64,000 bases of DNA from Bacillota bacterium (GTDB lineage Bacteria > Bacillota > Desulfotomaculia > Desulfotomaculales > Pelotomaculaceae), in assembly GCA_029555205.1 (NCBI GenBank), contig JAKPTB010000080.1, forward strand, positions 124,001 to 188,000, read 5' to 3'. Position numbers and translations under genes: made by a program. The first letter of the stretch is position 1. Each line of letters begins with the position of its first letter. Below are positions 9,130 through 18,942 of this stretch, in pieces. A model generated the notes under the pieces. It ran no database searches and was not told where the DNA came from. It saw only the letters and a program-made list of their open reading frames with translations.

Positions 9130-9152
9130 CAGCCTAATTATGTATTAGGCTG
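9130..9152 (-). terminator. Hairpin between recN and spoIVB
   Basis: CAGCCTAAT and ATTAGGCTG form a perfect 9-bp stem with a 5-base loop. No strong T run follows, so termination may be weak. The surrounding 280 bp (8998-9276) is AT-rich and holds no recognisable gene; it should contain the spoIVB promoter, which I could not assign. Confidence 0.45.
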
Positions 9153-9276
9153 CCATAACAGCATTATAATTAGCTTTGAAGTATTTTGTAAGTTCTTGCT
9201 TGATTTCCTGCGTGATATAATAAATACGTAAAAAATTAACCAGATTGATAAAAAACCCGGTTTATTTTGAATATAA

Positions 9277-10965
9277 TTAATGTTTTGCAGCTGAACGAAG
9301 CATTTGACCGGCATGCTGCCGGGTAATCTCGGTAATATCCTTGCCTCCAAGCATTCTAGATAATTCTTCCAATCTTTCCGCGGGGTCAAGTAATTCTACC
9401 CGTGTAATTGTTCGATCCCCAGCAAATTCTTTGATGATCCGGTGATGGGCCCGGGCATGGGAGGCAACCTGGGCAGAGTGGGTCACGCAGATAACCTGGC
9501 GGTGTTTTCCCAGCAGGGACAGTTTTTTAGCTACCGCGTGGAGTGCCCTGCCGCCGATGCCGGTGTCTACTTCGTCAAAAACCAGGAGGGGTATTTCGTC
9601 GGCCTCTGCCAGTAATACTTTCAGGGCCAGCATAATTCTTGAGAGTTCGCCCCCTGAGGCAATTTTTGCCAGTGGTTTGAGGGGTTCCCCGGGGTTTGGG
9701 GAGATCAAGAAATCAATTTGTTCCAGGCCGGACTCTGACGGGTTAGTTAGTTCACAAAAACCCAGCTTAAACACAATCCGGCCCAGTTCAAGGGAACTCA
9801 GTTCCCGGGTTACGGCCTCTTCCAGTTGTTTTGCCGCCTTTCGTCTGGCAGCGCTTAGATTTGCCGCTACCCGGCTGTAGGCAGCCTCCAGATCAGCCAG
9901 CTGTCTTTCAGCATCTTCCAGCTTTTCTTCCAGGTTTTCCAGGTAATGTAATTCCTGTCTGGCAGAATCCAGGTAATCCAGCACATCAGATATACTATTT
10001 CCATACTTTTTCTTTAGCCTTTTAATTCTATCCAGGCGTTCTTCCACCGCATCCAGCCTGCCGGGGCTGTATTCCGCCCTGTCCCGGTAGGAAGAGATTT
10101 CCCGGGCTGCGTCCTCAACCTGATAAAGTGCGTTTTCCAAAGTGCTCAGAATGCTTCCGGTGCGTTGGTCCAGTGAGGTCAAATTCCTGACTGCGGCAGT
10201 TGCCCTGGCCAGCAGGTCCGTAGCAGCAGCTTGACCACCTCCGCTGTCATAGAGCAGGGCGAAAGCTTCTGTGGCCCAGTGGCAGATCTTTTCGGCGTTG
10301 GCCAGCATTCTTTTTTCTGCCAGCAGTTCCTCTTCTTCCCCGGGTTTGAGGCTCGCAGAGCTGATTTCCTCAATTTCGTAGCGCAGGGTTTCCTGTCGCC
10401 TGGCTCTTTCCTTCGCTGTCTTAGAAATTTTTTCAAAACGAAGGCGTGCTGACTTCCATTTGTTAAAAACTGACTGGACTTCTACCAGGTGTTTTTGAAC
10501 TTCTTTTCCACCAAACCTGTCCAGGAGTTTCCGCTGCCGCTCCTGGTCCAGGAGGGAGTTTTGTTCATGCTGCACATGGAGGTCTGCCAGGTACCTGCCG
10601 ACGTTTTTGTAAAACCCCAGGGAAACGACCTGGCCGTTAATCCTGCAAATATTCTTTCCGGAACGGGCGATTTCCCTGGAAAGAAAGAGAATACCGTCTT
10701 CGGAGGCTTCAATACCCTGTTCTTCCAACAGCGGGTTCAGGGAAGGCAGGCTGTTAACACTAAAAGTGGCCTGCACCATGGCTTTTTCTTTTCCGCTGCG
10801 AACCTGTTCAGAGGAAGCTCGTCCCCCCAGGGCCAACTGCAGGGCCTCAATAATGATCGATTTACCTGCGCCGGTTTCCCCGGTGAGGACGTTAAGACCC
10901 TTATCCAGGTCCATATTCAGCAACTCGATAATGCCGAAATTTCTGATAAAAAGACTCAAGAGCAT
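9277..10965 (-). CDS. recN: DNA repair protein RecN
   Basis: 562 residues of the SMC-like family. The Walker A (GETGAGKSIIIEAL) is near residue 30. A long coiled-coil region at about 150-370 is interrupted by the hinge-like segment. Then come the signature motif SGGELSRIMLALK, the Walker B VFDEVDTGIGG and the conserved VTHSAQVA switch. Acts at double-strand breaks before RecA loading. It starts directly after argR, the usual order in Firmicutes. Confidence 0.96.
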   Translation of the reverse strand: MLLSLFIRNFGIIELLNMDLDKGLNVLTGETGAGKSIIIEALQLALGGRASSEQVRSGKEKAMVQATFSVNSLPSLNPLLEEQGIEASEDGILFLSREIARSGKNICRINGQVVSLGFYKNVGRYLADLHVQHEQNSLLDQERQRKLLDRFGGKEVQKHLVEVQSVFNKWKSARLRFEKISKTAKERARRQETLRYEIEEISSASLKPGEEEELLAEKRMLANAEKICHWATEAFALLYDSGGGQAAATDLLARATAAVRNLTSLDQRTGSILSTLENALYQVEDAAREISSYRDRAEYSPGRLDAVEERLDRIKRLKKKYGNSISDVLDYLDSARQELHYLENLEEKLEDAERQLADLEAAYSRVAANLSAARRKAAKQLEEAVTRELSSLELGRIVFKLGFCELTNPSESGLEQIDFLISPNPGEPLKPLAKIASGGELSRIMLALKVLLAEADEIPLLVFDEVDTGIGGRALHAVAKKLSLLGKHRQVICVTHSAQVASHARAHHRIIKEFAGDRTITRVELLDPAERLEELSRMLGGKDITEITRQHAGQMLRSAAKH

Positions 10966-10969
10966 GTTC

Positions 10970-11431
10970 CTACCCCCTGTTCAGGCTCAGGTCCTCGAAT
11001 CTCTTCAGCACTACACCGGTTTCCCGCTTGGGTTTAACGATGACCAGAATGGTGTCGTCCCCGCCCACTGTGCCGATTATTTCTTTCCAGCCAACCTGAT
11101 CTATGGCCAGGGCAACAGCCTGTGCCCCACCGGGGTGGGTCTTGATCACAATCAGGTTCTCGCTGAAGTCCAGCCCTACCACTGAGTCCCGGAAAAGGCG
11201 CTTTAAATGTTCTTCGCTCCGGTAGGTACGTTTTTCACCAGCCAGGGTATAACGGGAAAGGTTGCCGTCCAGGGACATTTTAGTCAGACCAAGCTCTTTA
11301 ATGTCCCTGGATACTGTTGCCTGGGTAACAGAAAAGCCGTTTTGCCTTAATGCTTCGGCGAGATCCTTCTGGGTTGCGATGATTTCATTTTTAATTATAT
11401 CCAAGATTTTATGCTGCCGTAAGTTTTTCAA
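10970..11431 (-). CDS. argR: Arginine repressor ArgR/AhrC
   Basis: 153 residues: an N-terminal winged helix (VTQATVSRDIKELGL recognition helix) and a C-terminal oligomerisation and arginine-binding domain with the GTVGGDDTILV motif. Represses arginine synthesis and activates catabolism as an arginine-bound hexamer. No arginine genes are nearby; the argR-recN pairing is conserved for position, not pathway. The start overlaps the mnmM stop by 4 bp. Confidence 0.95.
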   Translation of the reverse strand: MKNLRQHKILDIIKNEIIATQKDLAEALRQNGFSVTQATVSRDIKELGLTKMSLDGNLSRYTLAGEKRTYRSEEHLKRLFRDSVVGLDFSENLIVIKTHPGGAQAVALAIDQVGWKEIIGTVGGDDTILVIVKPKRETGVVLKRFEDLSLNRG

Positions 11432-12021
11432 GGGGTATAACCTGCCTTCTCAATCACGATCACTGACGGCGCCCGCTGGGAACGGTTCAAAAAGTTGATC
11501 TTTAGAACATGAAAACGTTTTCCATCAAGGGCGGAGGCCATCCCCTCCAGCTTTTGGTACTCGTCTTCACCGCCGGGATGTCCGGTATAAACAACTATAC
11601 TCACCCGGCCACCGGGTCTTAACAGGTTCAGGGCGGCCTGGACGGCTTTGACGGTGGTGCCGGCGCTGCTGGTCACCCCGTGGTCGCCGCCCGGCAGATA
11701 ACCAAGATTGAAAATCACCGCATCAACAGGTCCGGAAACGAACTTCTCCATCTCCTCGTGACCGGCCTGAAACAGCTGAACCCGTTCCGCATAACCGTGT
11801 TGTTCCAGAAGCAGCCGGGTCTTTTGCAGGGCTATGGGCTGAATATCAAAGGCAAAGACCCTGCCCCGGGGCCCCGCCAGGCTGGCCAGAAAAACTGTGT
11901 CATAACCGTTTCCGGCGGTGGCGTCAATTCCTGTTCCCCCGCTTCCGAGTACCTGGGAAAGGAACATGTGAGCCAGATAAACTGCGCTGCCCAGCCCTTT
12001 AGGCGCCATTTCGCTCGCCAT
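11428..12021 (-). CDS. mnmM: SAM-dependent methyltransferase, YtqB/MnmM family
   Basis: The 197-residue class I methyltransferase has motif [11 protein letters not shown] near residue 34, motif II FAFDIQP, and [10 protein letters not shown] where N6/N-methyltransferases carry the catalytic NPPY-like loop. This layout is that of B. subtilis YtqB, described as MnmM, which completes mnm5(s2)U34 in tRNA by N-methylation. The older rRNA methylase family label is less precise. Located between nadK and argR and translationally linked to both. Confidence 0.75.
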   Translation of the reverse strand: MASEMAPKGLGSAVYLAHMFLSQVLGSGGTGIDATAGNGYDTVFLASLAGPRGRVFAFDIQPIALQKTRLLLEQHGYAERVQLFQAGHEEMEKFVSGPVDAVIFNLGYLPGGDHGVTSSAGTTVKAVQAALNLLRPGGRVSIVVYTGHPGGEDEYQKLEGMASALDGKRFHVLKINFLNRSQRAPSVIVIEKAGYTP

Positions 12022-12880
12022 CTTCCGTCAGTTTCTTTCTCAAGAGCTCAAAGAAGTTTCTACCTTCCAGCCTGATGAACTTTGCCTTAGCTGAGGCGCG
12101 TTTAACTACAACCTGGTCGTTTTTGTTCAAGCTGAAACCGTGCTGACCATCCACCGTCAGCATCACTTCACCCTGGCTGGACAGGATGACGACTTTAATT
12201 ATACTGTCCGGTGCAAAAATCATCGGCCTGGACCAGAGATTATGAGAGCAAATGGGCGTAAGAAGCAATAAATCAAGTTCGGGCGTTACCAGTGGACCGC
12301 CCGCAGAGAGGGAGTAGGCAGTGGAGCCCGTAGGGCTGGCTACAATCAGACCGTCCGAGGGGTAGGTATTGACATAATCATCGTTTACGTATGTTTCCAG
12401 CAAGATCAACCTGGCAAAAGCTCCCTTGGCGATAACGGCGTCGTTAAGGCCGGCTAAATGTTCCACCATTCTGCCTTCCCTGTAAACACTGGCCTCGAGC
12501 ATCATTCTTTCTTCAATATAATACTCGTCGTGCAAAAGCTTCTCCAGGGCGGGTAAAGCCTCCGGAACATCTATTTCGGTAAGGAAACCCAGGTGGCCGA
12601 GATTAACCCCGATAATGGGGGTTCCTGACCGGGCTACTTTACGGGCTGTTCTCAAAAGGGTTCCGTCCCCGCCAAAGACGATCATGCATTGAGCCCTTTC
12701 CACAAGATGATTCTGGGAAACTCCAAGTCTTGCCAGACCCAGGGCTCTGGCAGTATTCTCATGGATTAAAACTGAACGGCCTTTGCTTTCCAGCCATTGA
12801 ACGATCTGTTCAACCAGCTCGCGAACTCCCTTTTTGTTTAGATTAACCACCAGCCCGAAGGTGTCCAAGGCGTAAGCCAT
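11999..12880 (-). CDS. nadK: NAD kinase
   Basis: 293 residues with the kinase motifs [13 protein letters not shown] (GGDG), [10 protein letters not shown] and [15 protein letters not shown]. Phosphorylates NAD to NADP in the cytosol. Length and order are typical of bacterial NadK. Overlaps mnmM by 23 bp. Confidence 0.96.
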   Translation of the reverse strand: MAYALDTFGLVVNLNKKGVRELVEQIVQWLESKGRSVLIHENTARALGLARLGVSQNHLVERAQCMIVFGGDGTLLRTARKVARSGTPIIGVNLGHLGFLTEIDVPEALPALEKLLHDEYYIEERMMLEASVYREGRMVEHLAGLNDAVIAKGAFARLILLETYVNDDYVNTYPSDGLIVASPTGSTAYSLSAGGPLVTPELDLLLLTPICSHNLWSRPMIFAPDSIIKVVILSSQGEVMLTVDGQHGFSLNKNDQVVVKRASAKAKFIRLEGRNFFELLRKKLTEDGERNGA

Positions 12881-12911
12881 CCCCTTTGCTTATATAGCAA
12901 ATGCAGTACTG

Positions 12912-13724
12912 CTAAAAATTACCTTTCAATTCTGCGTGTGCCCGTTGAACCACGGGTAAAGGACAGACACAGGTTTTAGGACAGTCATCTCTTTGAAAAT
13001 GGAGCAGGTATTCTATATTACCTTCCGGGCCCGTTACGGGGGAAAAATCAAGGCCTTTCACGGACCAGCCCTGTTCCAAAAAGAGTCTTACCAGTTTTTC
13101 GATGACCTCCAGGTGAACCTGCGGGTCGCGTACCACACCTTTTTTACCGACTTTTTCGCGTCCGGCCTCAAATTGAGGTTTTATCAGGGCCACCCCTGCC
13201 GCTTCTCCGGACATCAGCCCGTTAAGCACCGGCAGAACTTTATCAAGGGAAATAAAAGATACATCGATGGTGACGAAGTCGGGTATTTCCCTGAAAGCAT
13301 CACGGGTGAGATAACGAATATTGGTACGTTCCAGGACCACAACCCGGTGATCATTTCGCAGTTCCCAGGCCAGCTGTCCGTATCCCACGTCAACCGCATA
13401 GACCAGCCTGGCCCCTTGTTTTAAAGCACAATCGGTGAAGCCCCCCGTGGAGGCGCCGATATCCAGGACAGTACGCCCCTTTAAGTCGATGCCGAAAACC
13501 TTGAGAGCCTTTTCCAGTTTCAAGCCGCCCCGGCTGACGTAAGGGACAGGGTTTCCCCTGACCTCCAGCGTGAGATCGGCGCCAACCAGCAAGCCTGGTT
13601 TTTCTGCCCTTTGGCCGCCTGCAAAAACAAGCCCGGCCATAATTGCCGCCCGGGCTCTTTCCCTGCTGGGGAAAAAGCCCTCTTCAACCAGCCTTACGTC
13701 CAAACGTTCTTTCCGTTGGGCCAA
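12912..13724 (-). CDS. tlyA: TlyA family rRNA 2'-O-methyltransferase
   Basis: 270 residues: an N-terminal S4 RNA-binding domain (about 5-65) and an FtsJ-like Rossmann methyltransferase with DIGASTGGFTDCAL as motif I and the K-D-K-E residues spread as in the family. Homologues methylate cytidines in 16S/23S rRNA; the haemolysin name is historical. TTG start at 13724. The dxs-tlyA-nadK-argR-recN run is a classic Firmicute cluster. Confidence 0.92.
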   Translation of the reverse strand: MAQRKERLDVRLVEEGFFPSRERARAAIMAGLVFAGGQRAEKPGLLVGADLTLEVRGNPVPYVSRGGLKLEKALKVFGIDLKGRTVLDIGASTGGFTDCALKQGARLVYAVDVGYGQLAWELRNDHRVVVLERTNIRYLTRDAFREIPDFVTIDVSFISLDKVLPVLNGLMSGEAAGVALIKPQFEAGREKVGKKGVVRDPQVHLEVIEKLVRLFLEQGWSVKGLDFSPVTGPEGNIEYLLHFQRDDCPKTCVCPLPVVQRAHAELKGNF

Positions 13725-13751
13725 GTGAATAAACCTTTCCTTTCATTTTCC

Positions 13752-15659
13752 TTAACTGGGGGCAAGTCTGAGTTTTCTGGGATAGGTTTTGCGGACAAAA
13801 CTCTCAGAAATAGACCTGGCCACCTGTTCCACGGTAAGCCCGTATCTGGCCAGCAGCACGGCCGGACTGCCGTGTTCCACAAAGTTGTCCGGAAATCCGA
13901 AAGATTTAACCGTCACTCCATTGAGACCCCTGGAAAGGATTAGTTCCATCACGGCGCTGCCAAAGCCGCATTGCAAAACATGTTCTTCCAGGGTGTATAG
14001 TCTTCCGGTCTGCAGGGCATGATCCAGGATACACTTTTCATCCAGTGGTTTGACAAATCTGGCGTTAATTACGGCGGCGTCAATACCGGAGGAAGCTAAA
14101 ACTGCTGCAACCTCCTCCGCCATGCGAACCATGCTCCCCACTGCCAGAAGCGTGAGGTCCTTACCTTTCCGGAGGACCCGGGCCTGTCCCAAAGGCAGTG
14201 TTTTGAGTTCTTCGTCCATTTTGCAACCGGTGGCCGCTCCCCGGGGATAACGTACTGCTGCGGGCCCCGGGTGCTGGACTGCTGTAGCCAGCATGTGCTG
14301 TAATTCATTCTCATCCCCGGGCGCCATGATCACCATATTGGGAATATGCCTTAAATAGGCGTAATCGAAAAGTCCATGGTGGGTTGCCCCGTCCTCCCCC
14401 ACCAGGCCTGCGCGGTCGATGGCAAAGGTTACTGGCAGGTTTTGCAGGCATACGTCATGGAGGATTTGATCGTAGGCCCGTTGTAAAAAGGTTGAGTAAA
14501 TCGTGACTACAGGGTGGTAGCCTTCCTTCGCCAGGCCTGCCGCCAGGGTCACTGCATGCTGCTCGGCAATGCCCACGTCAAAAAAGCGCCCCGGGTAAAG
14601 CCGGGCAAAACTGTTCAGCCCGGTGCTGCTGGTCATTGCCGCTGTGATGGCCAGGATGTTTTGATCCTTCTGGGCAAGCCTGGTCAGGGTGCGGCCAAAG
14701 ACTTCCGAATAGGAAGGCGCCGTGCTGTTCTTGATTACTTCTCCCGTAGCCGGATTAAAGGCTCCCACACCGTGAAAACGGTCGGGATTCTCTTCGGCAG
14801 GGCGGTAACCCTTTCCTTTTTTGGTAAGTACGTGGACCAGGACAGGACCCTTTTGAATCCTGGCCTGGTTCAGGATGGTAGTCACCGCCTTGAGATCGTG
14901 TCCATCAACCGGACCCAGATAAGTAAAACCAAGCTCCTCAAAGAGCATACCCGGGACAACCAGATGCTTTAAACTGTCCTTGATCCTCTCGCCGAATTTC
15001 AAAAGGGTTGAACCGATGGGAATCCTGCGCAGGAGCTGTTCAAGCTCTTCCTTGCCTCTGGAATACATGGGGTCGGTCCTGAGCCGGGTCAAATACCCGG
15101 ACATTGCTCCGACATTTTGCGCAATGGACATTTCGTTATCATTTAATACGACGATGAGGTTTTTTTTCAGGTGGCCGGCATGGTTCAAGGCCTCAAAAGC
15201 CATCCCGCCGGTCATGGCCCCGTCACCGATGACCGCTACGACGGAATGGTTTTCACCTTTAAGATCCCGGGCGATGGCCATGCCCAGGGCTGCCGATATG
15301 GATGTACTGCTGTGGCCGGTGCCGAAGGCGTCGTGAATGCTTTCAGACGGCCGGGGGAAACCGCTGATACCGCCGAATTGACGAAGGGTTCCGAATTCAT
15401 CTTTTCTACCCGTCAGCAACTTATGAATATAGCTTTGATGTCCAACATCCCAGATAATTTTATCAACGGGTGAGTTAAAGACCCGGTGCAGGGCCAGAGT
15501 TAACTCCACAACTCCTAAATTGGGCGCCAGGTGCCCGCCGTTATTGGACACTGTTTTAATCAGCTCAAGGCGGATTTCCCCGGCCAGTTCCTCAAGACCG
15601 GCTAAACTCATAGAGCGGATATCCCGCAGGGTATGTATTTGTTTTAATAAGTTGCTCAC
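13752..15659 (-). CDS. dxs: 1-deoxy-D-xylulose-5-phosphate synthase
   Basis: 635 residues. The TPP-binding GDGAMTGG...NDNEMSI block, the DGHD segment and the pyrimidine-binding [11 protein letters not shown] stretch are all present. First enzyme of the MEP isoprenoid pathway; ispA, for a later step, is three kilobases upstream in the same direction. GTG start at 15659, overlapping the region just after oapA. Confidence 0.97.
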   Translation of the reverse strand: MSNLLKQIHTLRDIRSMSLAGLEELAGEIRLELIKTVSNNGGHLAPNLGVVELTLALHRVFNSPVDKIIWDVGHQSYIHKLLTGRKDEFGTLRQFGGISGFPRPSESIHDAFGTGHSSTSISAALGMAIARDLKGENHSVVAVIGDGAMTGGMAFEALNHAGHLKKNLIVVLNDNEMSIAQNVGAMSGYLTRLRTDPMYSRGKEELEQLLRRIPIGSTLLKFGERIKDSLKHLVVPGMLFEELGFTYLGPVDGHDLKAVTTILNQARIQKGPVLVHVLTKKGKGYRPAEENPDRFHGVGAFNPATGEVIKNSTAPSYSEVFGRTLTRLAQKDQNILAITAAMTSSTGLNSFARLYPGRFFDVGIAEQHAVTLAAGLAKEGYHPVVTIYSTFLQRAYDQILHDVCLQNLPVTFAIDRAGLVGEDGATHHGLFDYAYLRHIPNMVIMAPGDENELQHMLATAVQHPGPAAVRYPRGAATGCKMDEELKTLPLGQARVLRKGKDLTLLAVGSMVRMAEEVAAVLASSGIDAAVINARFVKPLDEKCILDHALQTGRLYTLEEHVLQCGFGSAVMELILSRGLNGVTVKSFGFPDNFVEHGSPAVLLARYGLTVEQVARSISESFVRKTYPRKLRLAPS

Positions 15660-15661
15660 GG

Positions 15662-16255
15662 CTAACCACCCTTCTTGCTTTTACTCCGGCGTTTTTTAAA
15701 GGGGCTGTAGCCGGTATAAGCTTCCAATTTGGCAAGTAATTTGCCAACCATAAAAATAACCTCTTCCGGATGGCTTAAGGCCAGTTTTTTTCCTGCAGCC
15801 TTGCCTGTGACAATACACACTGAAATAAGGGCGGTAATCAGCACATTTAGCCAAAACTGGTCAAACTGCAGTCCCGCCCGTAATACTTGCACCACAATGG
15901 AGATCCCCAGAGCGCCGCTAACGGTTGTCGTGATATCGCCAATAACATCATTGGCGATATTGGCCACTTTATCGGCATTGCGGACTAATTGAAGACCGTG
16001 CGAGGCCCCTTCAATCCGCTTGGCAGCCTTTGCGTTAAAAGGTACGTGTGAGGCGGCTGTTACTGCTGTTCCCACAATATCTGCCAGAATATTGAAGAAT
16101 ATGATAAAAAATAAAAAAAATAAAGATAGAAAAATGTTGTTCAGTTTGGAGGAAAAGGTTTCAGAAAAAAGTGTAAAGATTATTGCTAGAAAAAAGGAGC
16201 CGAAACCTATTAAAAGGATATATCTACTGGTTACAGTAGATTTATTATTACCCAA
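15662..16255 (-). CDS. oapA: OLE-associated membrane protein OapA
   Basis: 197 residues with four or more predicted membrane helices, a polar basic segment with [15 protein letters not shown] in the middle and a strongly basic KKRRSKSKK tail suited to RNA contact. It lies between the OLE RNA and dxs, exactly where oapA sits in OLE-bearing Firmicutes. OapA binds OLE RNA and brings it to the membrane; the complex has been tied to stress, alcohol and Mg2+ responses. The fold recalls the DUF21 membrane domain of Mg2+ transporters. Identity rests mainly on context and topology. Confidence 0.87.
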   Translation of the reverse strand: MGNNKSTVTSRYILLIGFGSFFLAIIFTLFSETFSSKLNNIFLSLFFLFFIIFFNILADIVGTAVTAASHVPFNAKAAKRIEGASHGLQLVRNADKVANIANDVIGDITTTVSGALGISIVVQVLRAGLQFDQFWLNVLITALISVCIVTGKAAGKKLALSHPEEVIFMVGKLLAKLEAYTGYSPFKKRRSKSKKGG

Positions 16256-16319
16256 TAAAAGTCACCTCATGCAGCGATGATTAGAGCATCTAAGAACAGG
16301 GTATAATACAGCTATGTAG

Positions 16320-16935
16320 GGATAGGGTGGCAAGTGACAGCGGGCCGGATAAATATTGTGGCTTAGGTCCAGCAGGTTTTCCCAAACAGCTACCGGCTGT
16401 CACCAAACCGGCGGTTTCCCTTTAAAGCTGTTTCCGGTCGTTTCCGATTCCGGGGCAGGATTACCACTTAGTCCACACTTTAATCTCCGGCCCGCCCTGG
16501 AAATCCGGACAGCCTAGGAGTTTTCCCCGACAGAATACACCTTTTCTAGCCTCTTTTGCAGTAGGGGTTTCAATTAACAGCCCGCCGTTCACGGGCCCAT
16601 GTCCGGCCGGCTGAATAAAACTAATATCCACCGCTACCACTCAAGGCAGGCTACACTGCACGCAGCGCTAACCACATGCAGGTTTAATCCCAAGCCATAG
16701 TTGACCATTGACGTTTTAGCGGCTATGGCAATACCACGCACTTGGGTCTCCACGGGGGCGGGGTCAACGCCCACATGCCGTTGCGGGTCGCCCCACCCCC
16801 TTAACTCCCAGTACCAACCCCCGACTGGGCGTCGGCAGCCAGCACCAGGAACTTCATCGATGTGCCCTTGACGGATTTTTAGGCCCGCCTTCAAAAAGGT
16901 TCATCTGACTAGGATACTGTGTCACTTACCATATA
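16320..16935 (-). ncRNA. ole: OLE RNA (ornate, large, extremophilic)
   Basis: An 820-bp region without a real gene separates ispA from oapA. It is GC-rich and packed with short complementary segments, unlike the AT-rich spacers elsewhere. A long-range closing helix is visible: on the minus strand the 5' segment at 16920-16931 (TGGTAAGTGACA) pairs over 12 bp (one G-U) with the 3' segment at 16328-16339 (TGTCACTTGCCA), enclosing about 600 nt, the usual OLE length. The position between ispA and oapA-dxs is the hallmark context. Exact ends are inferred from that helix. OLE forms a membrane ribonucleoprotein with OapA. The short ORF inside it is not a gene. Confidence 0.9.
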
Positions 16936-17076
16936 AAACTGTTACCAGGCAGTAATTATAACATATACCCGGGTTCTTTTTCAAATTGCCTGAGTACTAT
17001 AAAGAGCTGCTTTATAATAATATGGGGTTATTTAAGAAAATAGAATGAATCCTGGTCCTCCTGGCTGAACCGCATT

Positions 17077-17958
17077 TTAGTAATCCCTGTTTATCACAAA
17101 TTCAACCAAAGATCTTAAAAAATCAGCTTCCTTCCCAAAATCTCTGAGGGCGGATAGCGCCCTGGAACATTCCAGGCTGGCTTTTTCCCGGGAGTTTTCC
17201 AGGCCGAAAAGGGCCGGGTAAGTGGCCTTTTTATTCTTTAAATCGCTGCCCACCGGTTTTCCAATTATTCTTTCTTCGCCTACAAGATCGAGGATATCGT
17301 CTGTAATTTGAAAAGCCAGCCCCAGGTGTTCTGCATAGCGGCTGAGGGCCTCCAGCTGTTCCGGCCGGGCTCCGGCCAGAATTGCCCCTGTTCTAACAGA
17401 AATCCGGTAAAGGGCGCCGGTCTTGTTGCGGTGGATATACTCCAGGGTGACCTCATCAACCTCTTCCCCGGCTGAAAATGTGTCCACCACCTGACCACCG
17501 ATTAAACCCTTTGTTCCGGCTCCCAGGGCAGCTTCATGAATGACCTTTAAATTGTCCTCCGGGCTGCCGGCCTTATTTTCGGCCAGTAATTGAAAAGCCA
17601 GGGTCAGCAGGGCGTCCCCTGCCAAAAGGGCTATCGCTTCCCCGAAGACCTTGTGATTTGTTAATTTACCCCGGCGATAGTCATCATTATCCATTGCGGG
17701 CAGGTCGTCATGAATCAGGGAGTAGGTATGGATTAACTCCACGGCGCAGGCTGCGGGCAAAACGCTGGCGGCCGATCCCCCCACTGCCTCTGCCCCCGCC
17801 ATCACCAGCGACGGCCTGAGCCTCTTGCCTCCCCCCATGACGCTGTAGCGCATGGCCTGATGGATCAGAGGAGGATAAGCAGATGAGGGGGGGAGGAAAC
17901 GTTCGAGGGCTTCTTCAACCATCTTCGCCCTTTTTTTTAACTCTTCCTTAAAATTCAA
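17077..17958 (-). CDS. ispA: Polyprenyl (farnesyl) diphosphate synthase
   Basis: 293 residues with both aspartate-rich motifs of trans-prenyltransferases: DDLPAMDND (first DDxxD, near 80) and DDILD (second, near 220), plus the GGKRLRP substrate motif. Condenses IPP with DMAPP/GPP to farnesyl diphosphate. Overlaps xseB by 11 bp; OLE RNA follows, probably on the same transcript. Confidence 0.95.
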   Translation of the reverse strand: MNFKEELKKRAKMVEEALERFLPPSSAYPPLIHQAMRYSVMGGGKRLRPSLVMAGAEAVGGSAASVLPAACAVELIHTYSLIHDDLPAMDNDDYRRGKLTNHKVFGEAIALLAGDALLTLAFQLLAENKAGSPEDNLKVIHEAALGAGTKGLIGGQVVDTFSAGEEVDEVTLEYIHRNKTGALYRISVRTGAILAGARPEQLEALSRYAEHLGLAFQITDDILDLVGEERIIGKPVGSDLKNKKATYPALFGLENSREKASLECSRALSALRDFGKEADFLRSLVEFVINRDY

Positions 17959-18217
17959 AGTTTTTTCCTCCCCCGGGGGATGGTAGTGAATTAACTTCTT
18001 TTATAGTCACCCCGCCCTTTTCATCTTCCAGGAGAATGGATATTTTTTGCTCGGCCGCTTCCAGGTAACCTTCACAGATCCGGGAAAGCTTAACACCCTC
18101 TTCGAATAAGACAAGTGCGCTTTCCAGCGGCAGACGGCCGTCTTCCAGCTCCTTCACAATCTCTTCCAAGCGGGCTATGGCTTTCTCGAAACTCGTCTCT
18201 TTGATCTTATCGGCCAT
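17948..18217 (-). CDS. xseB: Exodeoxyribonuclease VII small subunit
   Basis: 89 residues, with the family core FEKAIARLEEIVKELEDG and LALVLFEEGVKLSR-type helices. Small subunit of the single-strand nuclease whose large subunit, xseA, lies 1.6 kb upstream; fchA and folD separate them. Confidence 0.93.
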   Translation of the reverse strand: MADKIKETSFEKAIARLEEIVKELEDGRLPLESALVLFEEGVKLSRICEGYLEAAEQKISILLEDEKGGVTIKEVNSLPSPGGGKNFEF

Positions 18218-18306
18218 CTTTGCCCTCCATCCGGTTTGCCCCTATTATATCTGGAAAAGAGTGAAGTTAGAAACAAAAATATCGATAATGATATCAATAT
18301 CTTTTA

Positions 18307-18942
18307 TTAATTCTTCATCCTTTCCCTCACCACGTTCATAGTTTCTTCCTTGATTTGCCCGGCTTCGGCTGTTAAAGAGGTAATTTCTGCGGCAACACGT
18401 TCTGCATAACCGGCATCTTTAATTAAAGGTACATTGCCGGAGGCAGTTAGAAGAACGCTGTTCAAGGCAGCTTCTGTAACAGTTGCTGCTACTCCCGCGT
18501 CGCTGATGGCCATTTTGTTGCCGATGCCGGAGAGCCGTCGGGTAAGCTGCAGGATCACCAGACAGGTCCGGGCAATTTCCAGCGGTATTTCTGTGGAACC
18601 CCTCAAAGCCCTTTGCAAGGCCTCTTCCCGGACAGCTTTTTGTTCTTCCGTGTCCCTGGGTAAACGGTAGGCTGTCATAAAATGCTGGAATTCTGCCATG
18701 TCCTCTTCCACCAGGTACTCCAGCTTCGTCAGCAGGGAGCTCAGGGAATTATTGATCTCCTGGACATGGGGTTCGAAATCCCGGTACTTTTCCTTGCCGG
18801 CAGTCAGGTTGCAGACCATTGCGGTCATGGCTGCCCCTAAACAGGCGACGATGGCTGAGATACTACCGCCGCCGGGAACGGGTGCACTGGAGGCAGATAA
18901 TTCTATTATTTCACGCAGGCTTTTGTTGAAAAAATCACCCAA
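18307..18942 (-). CDS. fchA: Methenyl-THF cyclohydrolase / cyclodeaminase-like protein (FTCD_C family)
   Basis: 211 residues, all-helical, with the PVPGGGSISA motif near residue 20 that marks the C-terminal cyclodeaminase domain of formiminotransferase-cyclodeaminase and clostridial FchA. Expected to interconvert methenyl- and formyl-tetrahydrofolate. TTG start overlaps the end of folD, so the two are coupled. No glutamate formiminotransferase is nearby, so a folate cyclohydrolase role fits better than histidine breakdown. Confidence 0.85.
   Translation of the reverse strand: MGDFFNKSLREIIELSASSAPVPGGGSISAIVACLGAAMTAMVCNLTAGKEKYRDFEPHVQEINNSLSSLLTKLEYLVEEDMAEFQHFMTAYRLPRDTEEQKAVREEALQRALRGSTEIPLEIARTCLVILQLTRRLSGIGNKMAISDAGVAATVTEAALNSVLLTASGNVPLIKDAGYAERVAAEITSLTAEAGQIKEETMNVVRERMKN

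Noticed and set aside
16634-16894. 86-codon minus-strand ORF between ispA and oapA
   Set aside because: It lies wholly inside the OLE RNA, has no ribosome site and no protein-like pattern.
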